Assembly: GCA_002340405.1 (NCBI GenBank)
Contig: DDLZ01000142.1
Location: 1-6,950, forward strand
Length of the DNA: 6,950 nt
From: Bacteroidales bacterium UBA2559
Lineage (GTDB): Bacteria > Bacteroidota > Bacteroidia > Bacteroidales > Bacteroidaceae
Direction of reading: 5' to 3'
The translations under genes and the position numbers were made by a program. Shown here piece by piece: positions 4,933 through 6,950 of this stretch; positions within the stretch are counted from its first letter, which is position 1, and each line of letters starts with the position of its first letter. The notes under the pieces were generated by a model. The model saw only the letters and a program-made list of their open reading frames with translations, searched no databases and had not been told where the DNA came from.

Positions 4933-6950
4933 ATGATGTTATTTCACAGAAGTTACGCCTCTATCAGCCCCGTTTTTCGCCGCTTGAAGGTATGGACTGT
5001 CTCATTTATGCTGTTGTTCACCTTCTCTGTCGGGAGTTCGGCCGAACTCAGCAGCAGCGCCGACTCACTTATGAGGTTTGCCGGCAACATACACCAGTTC
5101 AATTCAATATTTCCTCAGGAAAAAGTCTATCTGCAGTTTGACAACACGTCATACTATACCGGTGAAACGGTATGGTTCAAGGCTTTTGTGGTCAATGCAT
5201 CGACACTCAACAGGCCGCAGAGCAGAGTGCTTTACGTGGATCTCATATCACCGAACGGGATTCTGTTGAAAAGGGAAAAACTAAAGATAATTGCCGGGCA
5301 GGCTGACGGCTCTTTCGTGCTTATAGACGGTTCGACGGCACAGGCGCGTAACCTTAGGGGGATCTTGAGTTTTCCCAGCGGATTCTACGAGATAAGGGCC
5401 TATACTGCCTATATGCAGAATTTTGGTAAAGACGTTATTTTCTCACGCGTTTTTGCCGTTTATGATAAGCCTAAGGAAGAAGGGCGCTACTACGATGAGA
5501 GCCCGACCATCACTGTCAGAGAGAACGAAATCATGCAGAAACGGCCTGAAACCCCGCGTCAAAACAATATAAACGCTACATTTCATCCCGAAGGCGGACA
5601 TATTATAGCCGGAGTGCCTAACAGGGTCGCCTTTAAGGTAACCGGTGAAGACGGTTTCGGCATAGACGCTACGGGTACAGTACAGGGTGCGGACATAAGT
5701 TTCGGCACTGTCCATGCCGGCATGGGCAGTTTTGTCTTCACACCTGTATCAGGACGCAATACCGTTGAGATAACAACCGAAGGAGGTTCACGTACGTTCA
5801 ACCTACCCAATGCTGAAGATACCGGTTTAGCCGTTCAGATTGACGGGTCGGGACCGGACAGTATTACAGTTAACATAATCCCATCGGGTACACTGTTACC
5901 GGACACCATAGGAATGACTATAACCTGTCGCGGCGAGTTGATGGATTTTGCAACCCTGCATATTGACGGAGAACCTTTAAGCATGGATGTTTCGTTATAC
6001 GGCATACCGGAAGGCGTATGCCGCCTTACCTTATTCGACACTAAGGGAAACATTTATGCAAACCGTTCATTCTACCATTTCAGTACGACATCATTTCCAC
6101 CTGTCCTAACGGTAAATACCGACAAAAATAAGTATGGATTTTTCGAAAAGGTAAAATTAAGTTTTGACCTCAAAGATAATAAAGGAGCGCCGCTACGCGA
6201 CAGGTTCTGCCTGTCGGTACGGGATATCCGCGGACAAGACAATAAGTTTAATGATGACTTACGCACCTCCATGCTGCTTACATCGGATCTCAAAGGTCTT
6301 ATTGAAAACCCCTCATACTATTTTGAGTCTAACGACGATGAGCATTTGGAAGCACTTGACCTGCTCTGCATGGTACAGGGATGGGAGCGGTATGACTGGC
6401 GCAAGATGACCGGTATGGACGATTTCAGGGAGGTTCACCGTTTAGAAGAGAGCCTGACCCTTAACGGCTGGATACTCAATCCGTCGGGACGCAAACCTAT
6501 GTCCGACGTGAGAGTGAGTGCGGCACTGATACCTACGGACAAAACCTTGACCGAAACATTTGTCTATAACACCGACTCCTCAGGCTATTTCGGATTTGAT
6601 ATAGGAGTGGATTTTTATGAACAGGCCAGATTCAACATCAGCGCCAACGTTAATAGGGAAAGACTTATAGGAACAAGCGCCCGAATAGTTTTTGAACGGT
6701 CTGTAACACCCGAAATAAGGGCTTTTCACCCCGGCGAGACACTCTTCTACAGCCTTACAAACCGGAAAGTACCGACTCTTGAACAGCCAATTGTAACGGA
6801 ATTGGATGAAAGTCTGCCTACCGTCATCAATGTTGACGACGGTCTGCTGCTGCCTGAAGTCGATATTGAGGATCGCCGTAAATACGTTGACTACTACACT
6901 TTCAATGCATACGATGTTATGAAAGATGTTGAGATTGACCTTGATAAGGG
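4933..6950 (+). CDS. Large exported MG2-like protein, TonB plug-associated Bacteroidetes family (3' end beyond window)
   Basis: The frame is open from 4933 to the window end (672 codons), so this is the N-terminal part of a larger protein. A basic N-terminus (R6, R16, R17, K19) and a hydrophobic stretch at 21-35 form a signal peptide, with likely cleavage after GSSA at 37. The first macroglobulin-like domain begins with EKVYLQFDN (63-71) and GETVWFKAF (77-85). A second beta domain follows from FHPEGGHI (217-224) through the GMGSFVFTP region (263-271). A third MG2-like domain starts near TDKNKYGFFEKVKLSFDL (396-413). LVQGW-type sequence VQGWERYDW lies at 481-489. A carboxypeptidase-regulatory-like fold starts at LTLNGWILNPSG (508-519). 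The segment LPEVDIEDRRKYVDYYTFNA at 640-659 is where family members pass into a TonB plug-like domain, which would lie outside the window. Starts at 4933 and 4936 are equally possible. It probably faces the periplasm or outer membrane; its substrate is unknown. Confidence 0.85.
   Translation, partial: MMLFHRSYASISPVFRRLKVWTVSFMLLFTFSVGSSAELSSSADSLMRFAGNIHQFNSIFPQEKVYLQFDNTSYYTGETVWFKAFVVNASTLNRPQSRVLYVDLISPNGILLKREKLKIIAGQADGSFVLIDGSTAQARNLRGILSFPSGFYEIRAYTAYMQNFGKDVIFSRVFAVYDKPKEEGRYYDESPTITVRENEIMQKRPETPRQNNINATFHPEGGHIIAGVPNRVAFKVTGEDGFGIDATGTVQGADISFGTVHAGMGSFVFTPVSGRNTVEITTEGGSRTFNLPNAEDTGLAVQIDGSGPDSITVNIIPSGTLLPDTIGMTITCRGELMDFATLHIDGEPLSMDVSLYGIPEGVCRLTLFDTKGNIYANRSFYHFSTTSFPPVLTVNTDKNKYGFFEKVKLSFDLKDNKGAPLRDRFCLSVRDIRGQDNKFNDDLRTSMLLTSDLKGLIENPSYYFESNDDEHLEALDLLCMVQGWERYDWRKMTGMDDFREVHRLEESLTLNGWILNPSGRKPMSDVRVSAALIPTDKTLTETFVYNTDSSGYFGFDIGVDFYEQARFNISANVNRERLIGTSARIVFERSVTPEIRAFHPGETLFYSLTNRKVPTLEQPIVTELDESLPTVINVDDGLLLPEVDIEDRRKYVDYYTFNAYDVMKDVEIDLDK

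Noticed and set aside
1..6950. Search by eye for insertion sequences, CRISPR arrays, tRNA or rRNA genes, and frameshifted genes
   Set aside because: No transposase-like frame, regularly spaced repeat, tRNA-like or rRNA-like sequence was seen, and the six genes read without interruption.

Overview
The window looks like chromosome from a member of the Bacteroidales (Bacteroides, Tannerella, Parabacteroides or a relative). Three intergenic stretches carry the Bacteroidetes-type -7 box TAnnTTTG. Ribosome-binding sites are weak and A-rich rather than strong Shine-Dalgarno sites. The proteins are of kinds common in this order: a lipoprotein flavodoxin, an AmpG/MurT-like transporter with a BadF-type amino-sugar kinase, and a large exported MG2-like protein of the family that normally ends in a TonB plug-like domain. 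Genus cannot be fixed from the sequence alone.

Layout. Positions 1-81 hold a promoter and a short inverted repeat. A tight plus-strand operon follows: flavodoxin-like lipoprotein (82-639), MFS transporter of the AmpG/MurT type (643-1908) and BadF/BadG-type amino-sugar kinase (1905-2756). The gaps are 3 bases and then a 4-base ATGA overlap. This operon runs tail to tail, with a 4-base overlap, into a minus-strand pair: a DUF1846/UPF0371 protein (4836-3352) followed after 11 bases by an Sfp-type phosphopantetheinyl transferase (3340-2753). A compact divergent promoter region (4837-4932) then separates that pair from a large plus-strand gene (4933 to beyond the window end).

How the genes may work together. 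The transporter and kinase form a coherent uptake-and-phosphorylation pair for an amino sugar released from peptidoglycan, most likely N-acetylmuramic acid or GlcNAc, as in the MurT-MurK part of the Tannerella forsythia murTKQ system. No MurQ etherase is present here. The role of the exported flavodoxin at the head of that operon is unclear. The DUF1846 protein has no established reaction that I know of. Its partner activates carrier proteins, so the pair may share a link to carrier-protein metabolism, but this is inference. The large divergent gene is a cell-envelope protein without an assigned substrate.

No mobile element, CRISPR array, rRNA or tRNA was seen. The window is mostly ordinary core-type genome. 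The points most worth a second look are the exported flavodoxin in a sugar-recycling operon, the DUF1846-PPTase pair, the structure of the divergent promoter region, and the correct DUF1846 start codon.
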